Assembly (NCBI GenBank): GCA_002360535.1
Contig: DEQR01000050.1
Coordinates: 38,437 to 60,095, forward strand
Direction: 5' to 3'
From: Thiobacillus sp. UBA3361
Lineage (GTDB): Bacteria > Pseudomonadota > Gammaproteobacteria > Burkholderiales > Thiobacillaceae
DNA: 21,659 nt
The first letter of the stretch is position 1. Every line of letters starts with the position of its first letter. The notes below the pieces were generated by a model. It did not search any database, was not told the DNA's origin, and worked only from the letters and a program-made list of their open reading frames with translations. Position numbers and translations under genes: made by a program. This document shows, one piece after another, positions 7,294 to 14,019 of the stretch.

Positions 7294-8478
7294 ATGCAAG
7301 AAGAAGTCGTCATCGTCGCCGCCGGCCGCACGGCGGTGGGCAGTTTCGGCGGCGCCCTAGCGGGCATCCCCGCCAGCGAGTTGGGCGCCAGGGTAATCAA
7401 GGCACTGTTGGAGCGTTCAGGCCTGAAACCCGATCAGATCGACGAAGTGATCATGGGCCAGGTGCTGACCGCCGGCGCCGGACAAAACCCGGCCCGCCAG
7501 GCCGTGTTGGCCGCCGGTCTGCCCGATGCGGTATCGGCGCTGACCATCAACAAGGTATGCGGTTCCGGCCTGAAAGCGGTGCATCTCGCGGCGCAGGCGG
7601 TGAAGACCGGTGACTCCGACATCGTCATCGCCGGCGGCCAGGAGAATATGAGCCTGTCGCCCCACGTCCTGCCCCGCTCGCGAAACGGTCAGCGCATGGG
7701 CAACTGGGAGCTGATCGACACCATGATCCAGGACGGCCTGTGGTGCGCCTTCAACGACTGCCACATGGGCATCACCGCCGAGAACGTCGCCGCCAAGTAC
7801 GAATTCAGCCGCTCCGAGCAGGATATCTTCGCGGCCAACAGCCAGCAGCGCACCGAGGCCGCTCAGCAGAACGGCCATTTCGACGCAGAGATCATTCCCG
7901 TCGAGATTCCCCAGCGCAAGGGCGACCCCATTGTCTTTGCCCGCGACGAGTTCCCGCGCGCAGGCACCACCGCCGAATCCCTGGCCAAGCTGAAACCCGC
8001 CTTCAAGAAGGACGGCACGGTCACCGCCGGCAATGCTTCCGGTATCAACGACGGCGCCGCCGGGGTACTGGTGATGTCCGCCGCCAGGGCCAGGTTATTG
8101 GGCCTGACGCCGATGGCACGCATCGTCTCCTTCGGCAGTGCCGGTGTCGATCCGGCCATCATGGGCACCGGCCCCATCCCGGCGGTGCGCAAGTGCCTGG
8201 ACAAGGCGGGTTGGTCGGCCAAGGACCTGGACATGATCGAGGCCAACGAGGCCTTCGCCGCCCAGGCCATGTCGGTGAACAAGGAACTGGGCTTCGACCC
8301 GGTAAACGTGAACGTCAGCGGCGGCGCCATCTCCATCGGTCATCCCATCGGCGCCTCAGGCGCCCGCATCCTGGTCACCCTGCTCTACGGCATGCAGCGC
8401 ACCGGCGCCAACAAGGGCCTGGCGACGCTGTGCATCGGCGGTGGCCAGGGCGTGGCCATGGCGGTTGAACGTATCTGA
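7294..8478 (+). CDS. phaA: Acetyl-CoA acetyltransferase (beta-ketothiolase) PhaA
   Basis: Condenses two acetyl-CoA into acetoacetyl-CoA, the first step of polyhydroxybutyrate synthesis; cytosolic homotetramer in known cases. The 394 residues match biosynthetic thiolases (about 393). Catalytic residues are visible: C89 in NKVCGSGLKAV, H350 in GHPIGASGARI, and C380 in LCIGGGQG. The start at 7294 begins MQEEVVIVAAGRTAVGSFGG as in the family and is preceded by AGGAGA with a 7-nt spacer. An in-frame ATG at 7234, with its own GAGGGGG ribosome site, would add 20 residues unlike any thiolase N-terminus I know. First gene of phaA-phaB; phaB follows after 16 nt. Confidence 0.97.
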   Translation: MQEEVVIVAAGRTAVGSFGGALAGIPASELGARVIKALLERSGLKPDQIDEVIMGQVLTAGAGQNPARQAVLAAGLPDAVSALTINKVCGSGLKAVHLAAQAVKTGDSDIVIAGGQENMSLSPHVLPRSRNGQRMGNWELIDTMIQDGLWCAFNDCHMGITAENVAAKYEFSRSEQDIFAANSQQRTEAAQQNGHFDAEIIPVEIPQRKGDPIVFARDEFPRAGTTAESLAKLKPAFKKDGTVTAGNASGINDGAAGVLVMSAARARLLGLTPMARIVSFGSAGVDPAIMGTGPIPAVRKCLDKAGWSAKDLDMIEANEAFAAQAMSVNKELGFDPVNVNVSGGAISIGHPIGASGARILVTLLYGMQRTGANKGLATLCIGGGQGVAMAVERI

Positions 8479-8494
8479 CGGAAAGGAACACGAC

Positions 8495-9241
8495 ATGAAA
8501 GCACTCGAAGGCAAGGTCGCCCTGGTCACCGGCGGCACAGGCGGCATCGGCACCGCCATCTGCATCAAACTGGCGGACGCCGGCGCCAAGGTCGTCAGCA
8601 CGTACAACCATGAGGAACAGGCCCGCGAATGGCAGTCCCGCCACGCGGCCATGGGCCATGAGTTCGTGATCACCCGATGCGACGTCTCCAGCTACGACGA
8701 TTGCGTGGCCATGGCCGATCGCGTCAAGGCCGACCACGGCGGCGTCGATATCCTGGTAAACAACGCCGGCATCACCAAGGACGGCACCTTCCGCAAAATG
8801 ACTCCCGACCAATGGAACGCGGTGATCGACGTAAACCTGAGCTCGGTGTTCAACGTCACCCGACAGTTCGTGGACGCCATGACCGACAAGGGCTGGGGCC
8901 GGGTGATCAACATCTCGTCGATCAACGGCCAGAAGGGCCAGTTCGGCCAGACCAACTATGCCGCCGCCAAGGCCGGCATGCACGGCTTCACCATGTCCCT
9001 GGCCCAGGAGACGGCCCGGAAAGGGGTGACGGTGAACTCCATCTCCCCCGGCTACATCGCCACCGAGATGGTCATGGCGGTGCCCGAGGACGTGCGCGCC
9101 AAGATCATCGCCGGCATCCCCATGGGCCGCCTGGGCAAGCCCGAGGAGATCGCTGCCCTGGTCGCCTTCCTGGCTTCCGATGACGCCGCCTTCATCACCG
9201 GCGCCAACATCGCGGCCAACGGTGGGCAACATATGATGTAA
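8495..9241 (+). CDS. phaB: Acetoacetyl-CoA reductase PhaB
   Basis: Short-chain dehydrogenase that reduces acetoacetyl-CoA to (R)-3-hydroxybutyryl-CoA with NADPH, supplying the PHA synthase. The 248-residue length is normal. It shows the nucleotide-binding TGGTGGIGTAI near residue 12, LVNNAGITKDG around 85-95, and the catalytic set S142, Y155 and K159 (YAAAK). The end of the coding region, GANIAANGGQHMM, is typical of PhaB. The ATG at 8495 has a GGAAAGGA ribosome site; the frame is open further upstream into phaA but the family N-terminus MKALEGKVALVTGG decides the start. Transcribed with phaA. A hairpin follows the stop codon. Confidence 0.96.
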   Translation: MKALEGKVALVTGGTGGIGTAICIKLADAGAKVVSTYNHEEQAREWQSRHAAMGHEFVITRCDVSSYDDCVAMADRVKADHGGVDILVNNAGITKDGTFRKMTPDQWNAVIDVNLSSVFNVTRQFVDAMTDKGWGRVINISSINGQKGQFGQTNYAAAKAGMHGFTMSLAQETARKGVTVNSISPGYIATEMVMAVPEDVRAKIIAGIPMGRLGKPEEIAALVAFLASDDAAFITGANIAANGGQHMM

Positions 9242-9248
9242 GCTCTGC

Positions 9249-9275
9249 GGGGACAGGCTTATTCGCCCTGTCCCC
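9249..9275 (+). other. Hairpin between phaB and phaR
   Basis: GGGGACAGG and CCTGTCCCC form a 9-bp perfect stem with a 9-nt loop right after phaB. There is no run of T behind it, so it is not a classical terminator. It may slow 3'-end decay of the phaAB part or partly uncouple phaR. Only the structure is certain. Confidence 0.5.
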
Positions 9276-9296
9276 CGCAACAACCATAACGATCCG

Positions 9297-9773
9297 ATGT
9301 CCGAACCGCGCCTGATCAAGAAATACCCTAACCGCCGTCTTTACGACACGGAGGAAAGCCGCTATGTAACGCTGGCGGAGGTCAAGGACCTGGTCATGCG
9401 CGGCATCGACTTTAAGGTGGTCGATTCGCAGAGCGAAGAGGAGATCACCCGCGCCATCCTGCTGCAGATCATCATGGAGCAGGAATCCGGCGGTCACCCC
9501 CTGTTCACCGCCGACATGCTGGCACGCTTCATCCGCTTCTACGGTGACACTGCCCAGGCCACCTTTACCGCCTTCCTCGAACAGGGGCTCAATTTTTTCA
9601 TTCAGCAGCAGCGCGCCATGACCGAACACATGGGCGACATCTGGCGCACCAATCCCATGGAATTCTGGATCCGGGTCGGCCAACAGAACATGAATCTCTG
9701 GCGTGAAATGGAAGAGTCCTACCGGCGCACCTCGGGTATTGCCGGCCAGGACAAGAACGACAAGAAGCCCTGA
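9297..9773 (+). CDS. phaR: PHA synthesis repressor PhaR
   Basis: PhaR binds both nascent PHA and DNA: it represses phasin and often other pha genes and is pulled off DNA by growing granules. The 158-residue product has the N-terminal PHB/PHA accumulation regulator DNA-binding domain (residues 4-60, LIKKYPNRRLYDTEESRYVTL) and the following accumulation domain (about 65-110, LFTADMLARFIRFYGDTAQ). The C-terminus is polar. The start codon has no strong ribosome site. It is placed between phaB and the phasin gene, and TGC-N3-GCA palindromes occur at both pha regulatory regions nearby, which supports local autoregulated control. Confidence 0.95.
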   Translation: MSEPRLIKKYPNRRLYDTEESRYVTLAEVKDLVMRGIDFKVVDSQSEEEITRAILLQIIMEQESGGHPLFTADMLARFIRFYGDTAQATFTAFLEQGLNFFIQQQRAMTEHMGDIWRTNPMEFWIRVGQQNMNLWREMEESYRRTSGIAGQDKNDKKP

Positions 9774-9842
9774 CCCCTGCCCGACCGCCTCCGGATCGGG
9801 AAACCATTAAGCAATCTTTCTTCTGATACACCGTTTCAGGTG

Positions 9843-9871
9843 TTGACAGACCCACTCGGCCTAAGTATGCT
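9843..9871 (+). promoter_or_regulatory. Sigma-70 promoter of the phasin gene
   Basis: Perfect -35 TTGACA (9843-9848), a 17-nt spacer and -10 TATGCT (9866-9871) predict a start near 9878, about 60 nt before the phasin ATG. The two candidate PhaR operators overlap the end of the -10 element and the start site. Confidence 0.8.
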
Positions 9872-9899
9872 GCACCGCAATATTGTGCAGTGCACAATA
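9871..9899. promoter_or_regulatory. Tandem candidate PhaR operators at the phasin promoter
   Basis: Two TGC-N3-GCA sites lie 15 bp apart centre to centre: TGC-ACC-GCA (9871-9879) and the perfect 8+3+8 palindrome TATTGTGC-AGT-GCACAATA (9881-9899). They cover the predicted transcription start, a classical repressor position. PhaR controlling phasin is established in several PHA producers; binding here is inferred. Confidence 0.65.
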
Positions 9900-9938
9900 A
9901 CCATGAGTAGCCTTTCCATCCACCATCAGGAGCCTGAT

Positions 9939-10313
9939 ATGCAGAAAGAAATGATCGAGATGTTCGGCAAGAACAGCGAAACCGCCATGGAAGCCGCCAA
10001 GAAACTGGGCGAGTTGAACCTGCGCACCATGGACCGTCTGCTGGCCCAGCAAACCGAGTTGGCCAACATCTACATGGACATCACCGCCCGCAGCCTGGAT
10101 CTGTTCGGCAAGGCCAAAGGCATACAGGACTTGGTGAACGGCCAGGCTGAACTGAGCCGTGAGTGCGGCGAGCGCTGCATGTCCATCATGCGCAAGGGCC
10201 TGTCCCTGGCGAACGAATCCGGTGCCGAGTACGGTACGCTGGTCAAGGAGGGCGTGATGACCGCCCAGGAGCAGATCAGCAACGCCGCGAACACCCTGAA
10301 GGCCGCTGCCTGA
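9939..10313 (+). CDS. Phasin (granule-coating protein)
   Basis: Small amphipathic helical protein that coats PHA granules and controls their size and number. The 124 residues include no cysteine pair or catalytic motif and are predicted almost wholly helical. The pattern MQKEMIEMFGKNSETAMEAAKKLGELN, then TMDRLLAQQTELANIYMDI and a heptad-like C-terminal half, fits the phasin 2 family (PhaP-like). The start is fixed by AGGAG six nt upstream of the ATG at 9939; the frame is open upstream but that part contains the promoter. It has its own strong promoter with palindromic operators and its own terminator, so it is probably the most highly and separately expressed pha gene. Confidence 0.9.
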   Translation: MQKEMIEMFGKNSETAMEAAKKLGELNLRTMDRLLAQQTELANIYMDITARSLDLFGKAKGIQDLVNGQAELSRECGERCMSIMRKGLSLANESGAEYGTLVKEGVMTAQEQISNAANTLKAAA

Positions 10314-10376
10314 GCGGCGCAGGACGACCCGTCTCCTCCAACGGCGGAACCCACGAGGCCATCCGCCCATTTCCGG

Positions 10377-10408
10377 CGCCACGACAACCTCGTGGCGTCT
10401 TTTTTTAT
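10377..10408 (+). terminator. Intrinsic terminator of the phasin gene
   Basis: CGCCACGA and TCGTGGCG form an 8-bp stem with a 5-nt loop, followed by TCTTTTTTTAT. It lies 64 nt past the phasin stop and touches the end of the convergent rof-like gene. There is no T run on the other strand. Confidence 0.9.
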
Positions 10409-10656
10409 GGCTGGGGTTCCGCGCTGAGCAGGGTGTCCAGTCGCAGCCAGCCAGATCGGCCATCTTCGGTACGATATCCCAGCCATTCCGCGCCGTCGCG
10501 GGTCACCACATCGGTGGGCAGGACCACGCCCTCCTCCACCCCATCTCCGATCCGGTATCGCAAAAGCAGCCTCTGTCGCCGCAGGACGGAGAACTCCAGG
10601 CGCTCGTGAAAAGCACAGGCGACGGGAACGTAGTCCGTGTCCCGCTCGCTGCTCAT
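10405..10656 (-). CDS. Rof-like Rho-binding antiterminator
   Basis: An 83-residue protein that resembles Rof (YaeO), which binds transcription termination factor Rho and blocks its RNA-binding site. The pattern YVPVACAFHERLEFSVLRRQRLLLRY, then LPTDVVTRDGAEWL and WLRLDTLLS at the end, follows the order of E. coli Rof (YQPINCDDYDNLELA..., DLVSRKNVEYLV, LRLDKI) at nearly the same length (about 84). Its ATG overlaps the sppA stop as ATGA, so it is the last gene of the rluC-gph-Rieske-sppA run and probably translationally coupled. The Rof call rests on remembered family pattern. If wrong, it is a small conserved hypothetical protein. Confidence 0.65.
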   Translation of the reverse strand: MSSERDTDYVPVACAFHERLEFSVLRRQRLLLRYRIGDGVEEGVVLPTDVVTRDGAEWLGYRTEDGRSGWLRLDTLLSAEPQP

Positions 10657-11594
10657 CGTACCCGCAGGTTCTCGCCCATCCAGGGCCGCATGGCCGTGCC
10701 CATGGCGGTGCCAAGGCGGCGGGCGAGCCGGTCGGCCAGGTTCTCGTGCGGGGTGTAATCCAGGATTTCTTCTGCCTTCAGCACCTCGCGCGCCACGTAA
10801 TCCAGGCTGCCCAGACCGTCGGCCAGCCCCAGTTCGATACTCTTGGCCCCGCTCCAGACCAGACCGGAAAAAAGTTCGGGACCTTCCTTCAAGCGCTTGC
10901 CGCGCCCGTCCCGAACCACCTGGATGAATTGCTGGTGCACCTCGTTCAGCATCGCCCTGGCATGGCCCAATTGCTGCGCATCCACGGGCGAGAACGGGTC
11001 CAGGAAGCCCTTGTTCTCGCCAGCGGTGAGCAGACGGCGTTCGATGCCCAGCTTCTCCATGCTGCCGGTGAATCCGAAACCGTCCATGAGGACGCCGATC
11101 GAGCCGACGATGGAGGCCTTATCCACAAATATCTTGTCCGCCGCCGCGGCGATGTAGTAACCGCCCGAGGCGCAGATGTCGTCCACCACCGCGTAGAGCG
11201 GTATCTTGGGGTTCTTGCCGCGCAGGCGGCGGATCTCGTCGTAGATCTGCCCGGCCTGGACCGGCGACCCACCGGGACTGTTGATGCGCAGGACCACGCC
11301 CTTGACGTGTTTGGCCTCGAAGGCACTGTTCAGTGCGCCGATGAGGTCGTCGGCAATCACGCCGTCCTCGCCGCCGATCTCCCCCTGGATTTCGATAAGC
11401 GCCGTGTGCGGCGAGGTGGATACGAAATCCCCGTCATCCCGGCTGAAGATCAGGATCAGCAGCAGAAACAGCCAGACAAACCCCAGGGATTTGAAAACCA
11501 GGCTCCAGATCCGTGCCCGACGCTGTTCCCTGAGATGGGCGGCCAACAGGTGGCCGAGTGCCTCCCGTTCCCAGTTGTGTTGCTCATCCGCCAT
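10653..11594 (-). CDS. sppA: Signal peptide peptidase SppA-like, S49 family
   Basis: Membrane-anchored serine protease that degrades released signal peptides and possibly membrane protein fragments. The 313 residues match the short, single-domain form rather than the 618-residue E. coli enzyme. A cytosolic basic N-terminus is followed by one membrane segment (about 29-50, WSLVFKSLGFVWLFLLLILIF). The S49 domain shows VLRINSPGGSP, the catalytic S143 in CASGGYYIAAAADKI, GSIGVLM, and the probable catalytic lysine K195 in AGENKG. The gene starts one base after the Rieske gene ends and overlaps the rof-like gene by ATGA. Confidence 0.93.
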   Translation of the reverse strand: MADEQHNWEREALGHLLAAHLREQRRARIWSLVFKSLGFVWLFLLLILIFSRDDGDFVSTSPHTALIEIQGEIGGEDGVIADDLIGALNSAFEAKHVKGVVLRINSPGGSPVQAGQIYDEIRRLRGKNPKIPLYAVVDDICASGGYYIAAAADKIFVDKASIVGSIGVLMDGFGFTGSMEKLGIERRLLTAGENKGFLDPFSPVDAQQLGHARAMLNEVHQQFIQVVRDGRGKRLKEGPELFSGLVWSGAKSIELGLADGLGSLDYVAREVLKAEEILDYTPHENLADRLARRLGTAMGTAMRPWMGENLRVR

Positions 11595-11595
11595 T

Positions 11596-11943
11596 TCACA
11601 TGTCCTTCAGATAGATGCCGCCGTCCCGCTCCTCTAGGGACACGGGCGTCAGCCCCCGGCCGCCGCAACGCCCCCCCCGGCAATGGCCATTGTGCGGGTC
11701 ATACAGGGCGCCGTGGGTAGAGCAAATCAAGTATAGCTGCGACGGATCGAAGAATTCCCCCTCGTTCCAGTCCAATTCCACTGGGATGTGGCCGCAGCGG
11801 TTCTGGTAGCCGCACACCTCGCCCCGAAAGCGGACGGCGAAGGCGGGTACCGGCTCCCCGTCCTGTTCCAGGGTGAACCGCACCCCCCTGCCCGCTTCCG
11901 CCAGGTCCGAGGCGGCGCAGATCAGGCGTTGTCCAGCAGCCAT
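11596..11943 (-). CDS. Rieske [2Fe-2S] domain protein
   Basis: A 115-residue stand-alone Rieske ferredoxin-like protein, probably a soluble electron carrier or a redox partner of unknown enzyme. Both cluster-binding motifs are intact: C50-G-H52 (NRCGHIPVEL) and C74-S-T-H77 (ICSTHGALYDPHNGHC), with a typical later GxC..G.C..RGL stretch. There is no signal peptide. I chose the ATG at 11943, which overlaps the end of gph by 22 nt and starts MAAGQRLICAASDL; an upstream in-frame ATG at 11970 would add nine residues. It lies between a HAD phosphatase and sppA, an arrangement also found in other gammaproteobacteria as far as I recall; the functional link is unknown. Confidence 0.88.
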   Translation of the reverse strand: MAAGQRLICAASDLAEAGRGVRFTLEQDGEPVPAFAVRFRGEVCGYQNRCGHIPVELDWNEGEFFDPSQLYLICSTHGALYDPHNGHCRGGRCGGRGLTPVSLEERDGGIYLKDM

Positions 11944-12599
11944 TGGGCCAGCTCGGTGAAACTGTCGCATACCCGCAAGGCGCCGAAATCCTCCAGATGC
12001 TCGGCCGGGTGTGCGCCGAAGCCGGCGGCCAAGGAGGCCACGCCAGCGCTGCGAGCCATTTCCAGGTCGTGGCTGGTATCGCCGATCATCAGCGCCTGCT
12101 CCTTGTCCACCCTCAGTTCGTCGAGCAGTTCCAGGATCATCGCCGGATGGGGCTTGGAGTGGGTCTCGTCGGCGGTGCGCGAGGCATGGAAATAGCGTCC
12201 CAGCCCGGTGTGCTCGAACGCACGCCGCAGTCCGTGGCGCGCCTTGCCGGTGGCCACCGCGAGTTGGTGGCCACGGCCATGCAGTTCGCCGAGCAGGGCC
12301 TCGGCGCCGTCGAACAGGGGTATCTCGGCATCCTGCCCTAGGTAGCAGGCGCGGTAGCGGTCCGCCATCCTGGGGATGTCCGTCTCGGGCATGTCCGGGA
12401 ATAGGGTGTAGAGGGCCTGGGTCAGTCCCAGGCCGATGATATGGCTGGCGGCCTGGCGGCTGGGCACCGGGTAGCCCAGGTCGGCGCTTGCTTGCTGAAT
12501 GCAGCCGACAATACTCGAGGCTGAATCCATCAATGTGCCGTCCCAGTCGAAGATGAGAAGTTGATAACGTTTGGGCATGCTTGCGGGGTGTCGGATCAT
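11922..12599 (-). CDS. HAD-family phosphatase, phosphoglycolate phosphatase-like
   Basis: A 225-residue cytosolic haloacid dehalogenase hydrolase of the Gph/PpaX-like group. Motif I is FDWDGTLMDS with D18 as nucleophile and D20 as acid/base; motif II lies in VATGKARHGL; the lysine of motif III is in SKPHPAM; motif IV is MIGDTSHDLEMA. The cap domain (about 28-95) is helical. The exact substrate cannot be read from the sequence: phosphoglycolate, pyrophosphate or another small phosphate ester are possible. The ATG at 12599 overlaps the rluC stop as ATGA; the ATG at 12578 (MPKRYQLLIFDWDG) would fit the usual family N-terminus better. Neither has a clear ribosome site. Confidence 0.88.
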   Translation of the reverse strand: MIRHPASMPKRYQLLIFDWDGTLMDSASSIVGCIQQASADLGYPVPSRQAASHIIGLGLTQALYTLFPDMPETDIPRMADRYRACYLGQDAEIPLFDGAEALLGELHGRGHQLAVATGKARHGLRRAFEHTGLGRYFHASRTADETHSKPHPAMILELLDELRVDKEQALMIGDTSHDLEMARSAGVASLAAGFGAHPAEHLEDFGALRVCDSFTELAQWLLDNA

Positions 12600-13561
12600 A
12601 CTTTGGTCAGCCGGGACAGGAATCCGGCCAAATCTTCGGGGAGGGGGGCCTCTACGCGTAATTCCTGTCCAGTCAGCGGATGCCTGAATTCCAAGCTGGC
12701 CGCATGCAGGAACATGCGTTTCAGACCTTGCTTTTTCAAGGCCCGGTTCAATTCGAAATCGCCGTATTTGTCATCTCCGGCGATGGGGTATTTCAGGGCC
12801 GCCAAATGCACCCGGATCTGATGCGTCCGGCCGGTCTTCAGTTCGGCACGCAGCAGACTGAAGCCCGGATGGTGGCGCAGCAGTCGGAAGATGGTGTGCG
12901 CCGCCTGGCCGTCCTCCCGCACCGAGACGCGGCGTTCTCCGGCTTCGTTCACCTGTTTGTGCAGGGGCAGCTTCACGTGCCTCACCGGGTCCTGCCAATG
13001 GCCGACGGCAAGGGCCTGGTAACACTTTTTGACCTCCCCCTGGCGCAGCTTGCGATGCATCTCGGTCAACACCGGCCGCTTGAGCGCCAGCACCAGCACC
13101 CCCGAAGTCTCCTTGTCCAGGCGGTGGACCAGTTCCAGGAAGCGCTGTTCGGGCAGTTCCAGGCGCAGTTGCTCGATGATGCCCAGGCTGACCCCGCTGC
13201 CCCCGTGCACCGCCTGGCCGGCGGGTTTATCCAGGATCAGCAGGCTGTCGTCGCGGTACAGCACACGCTGCAGCAGGGGCCTGCTGAACCGGGCGGGAGC
13301 GCCGCCAACCGCCGGATTCGGGGCCGGGCTCGCTACCCGCACCGGCGGAATGCGTACCATGTCCCCTTCTTCAAGCCGAAGTTCGGGTGCCGCCCGGCGG
13401 CGGTTCACCCGTACCTCGCCCTCGCGCAACATGCGGTAAATGCGGCTCTTGGGCACCCCCTTCAGACGCTTGAATAGAAAATTGTCCAGGCGCTGGCCGG
13501 CTAGGGTGTCGTCGATGGCCAACATTGTTACGACTTCTTTGCGCCCCGCTTCCTTTTCCAC
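12596..13561 (-). CDS. rluC: 23S rRNA pseudouridine synthase RluC
   Basis: RluC makes pseudouridine at positions 955, 2504 and 2580 of 23S rRNA in E. coli. The 321 residues hold an N-terminal S4 RNA-binding domain (about 18-76, RLDNFLFKRLKGVPKSRIYRM) and the catalytic domain with D149 in ELVHRLDKETSGVLVLAL, then GRTHQIRVHLA and AGDDKYGD. The S4 linker PPVRVA is characteristic of RluC rather than RluD. The start is GTG at 13561 with GGGAG five nt upstream; an ATG at 13525 lacks a ribosome site and would cut residues that align with E. coli RluC. It is divergent from rne, the usual neighbour in gammaproteobacteria, and leads the rluC-gph-Rieske-sppA-rof run. Confidence 0.94.
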   Translation of the reverse strand: MEKEAGRKEVVTMLAIDDTLAGQRLDNFLFKRLKGVPKSRIYRMLREGEVRVNRRRAAPELRLEEGDMVRIPPVRVASPAPNPAVGGAPARFSRPLLQRVLYRDDSLLILDKPAGQAVHGGSGVSLGIIEQLRLELPEQRFLELVHRLDKETSGVLVLALKRPVLTEMHRKLRQGEVKKCYQALAVGHWQDPVRHVKLPLHKQVNEAGERRVSVREDGQAAHTIFRLLRHHPGFSLLRAELKTGRTHQIRVHLAALKYPIAGDDKYGDFELNRALKKQGLKRMFLHAASLEFRHPLTGQELRVEAPLPEDLAGFLSRLTKV

Positions 13562-13581
13562 TTATACTCCCACTCGCCTTT

Positions 13582-13609
13582 TTGGGCCTGCAATCTCCGG
13601 ATTATATGG
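13582..13609 (+). promoter_or_regulatory. Possible rne promoter
   Basis: TTGGGC (13582-13587), a 16-nt spacer and TATATG (13604-13609) form a weak sigma-70-like promoter in the AT-rich patch just beyond rluC. It would give an rne leader of about 400 nt, similar to the 361-nt leader of E. coli rne. Other starts are possible. Confidence 0.35.
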
Positions 13610-14019
13610 AGGGACGATGAAGATTCCGTCCACCGGGTTCCAGGGCACCGGTTAAGACCGCTCACCGGGCGGTTCCGTTGTTGCCGTCATCCCCAAGGCC
13701 GGGGCGTCGTCGAAGAAACGACATGTCCAACCGGCCGACAGATGGGATGCACCGATGCCTCGGCGGTTCCGAAAAAGTAGCGATGGTAACGTATCGAACA
13801 CGCGCACCGCACCCGAAATGCTGCCCGGGCGGCGAGGTCTCAGCGGCTCTGTTGTAGCCGTTCAATCCCTCCGTCCGGAACAACGATAAACCTCCAAACC
13901 ATGCACGAGACACCAGAAGACACGCCCAAGGACGCCGTCTAACCGCCTGCCTCGCCTTGCTGCCGCCATCAGGCGGCGGGGTTTATACCCGGGTGCGCGG
14001 CGCGCACATGGGTGAATAC
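13610..14019 (+). promoter_or_regulatory. Long rne leader region, no gene
   Basis: About 410 nt between the possible promoter and the rne start hold no convincing gene. In E. coli the rne leader folds into hairpins that RNase E itself recognises to shorten its mRNA. A comparable role is plausible here. Features seen: a 12-codon reading frame with a GGAGGG site (13617-13655), several short GC-rich inverted repeats, and a strong hairpin at 13962-13977 (GCCGCC-ATCA-GGCGGC) about 40 nt before the start codon. Sequence identity to known leaders could not be tested. Confidence 0.4.

Noticed and set aside
9780..9800. Hairpin CCCGA...TCGGG after phaR as a terminator
   Set aside because: Only five base pairs with an 11-nt loop and no T run directly after it.
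13562..13567. TATAAG as a -10 box for rluC on the minus strand
   Set aside because: It abuts the GTG start, no -35 lies at proper distance, and a start there would produce an mRNA lacking the GGGAG ribosome site and the first codons.
13662..13913. Minus-strand 83-codon frame and a plus-strand 44-codon frame in the rne leader
   Set aside because: Neither has a good ribosome site or any recognisable domain, and composition looks noncoding.
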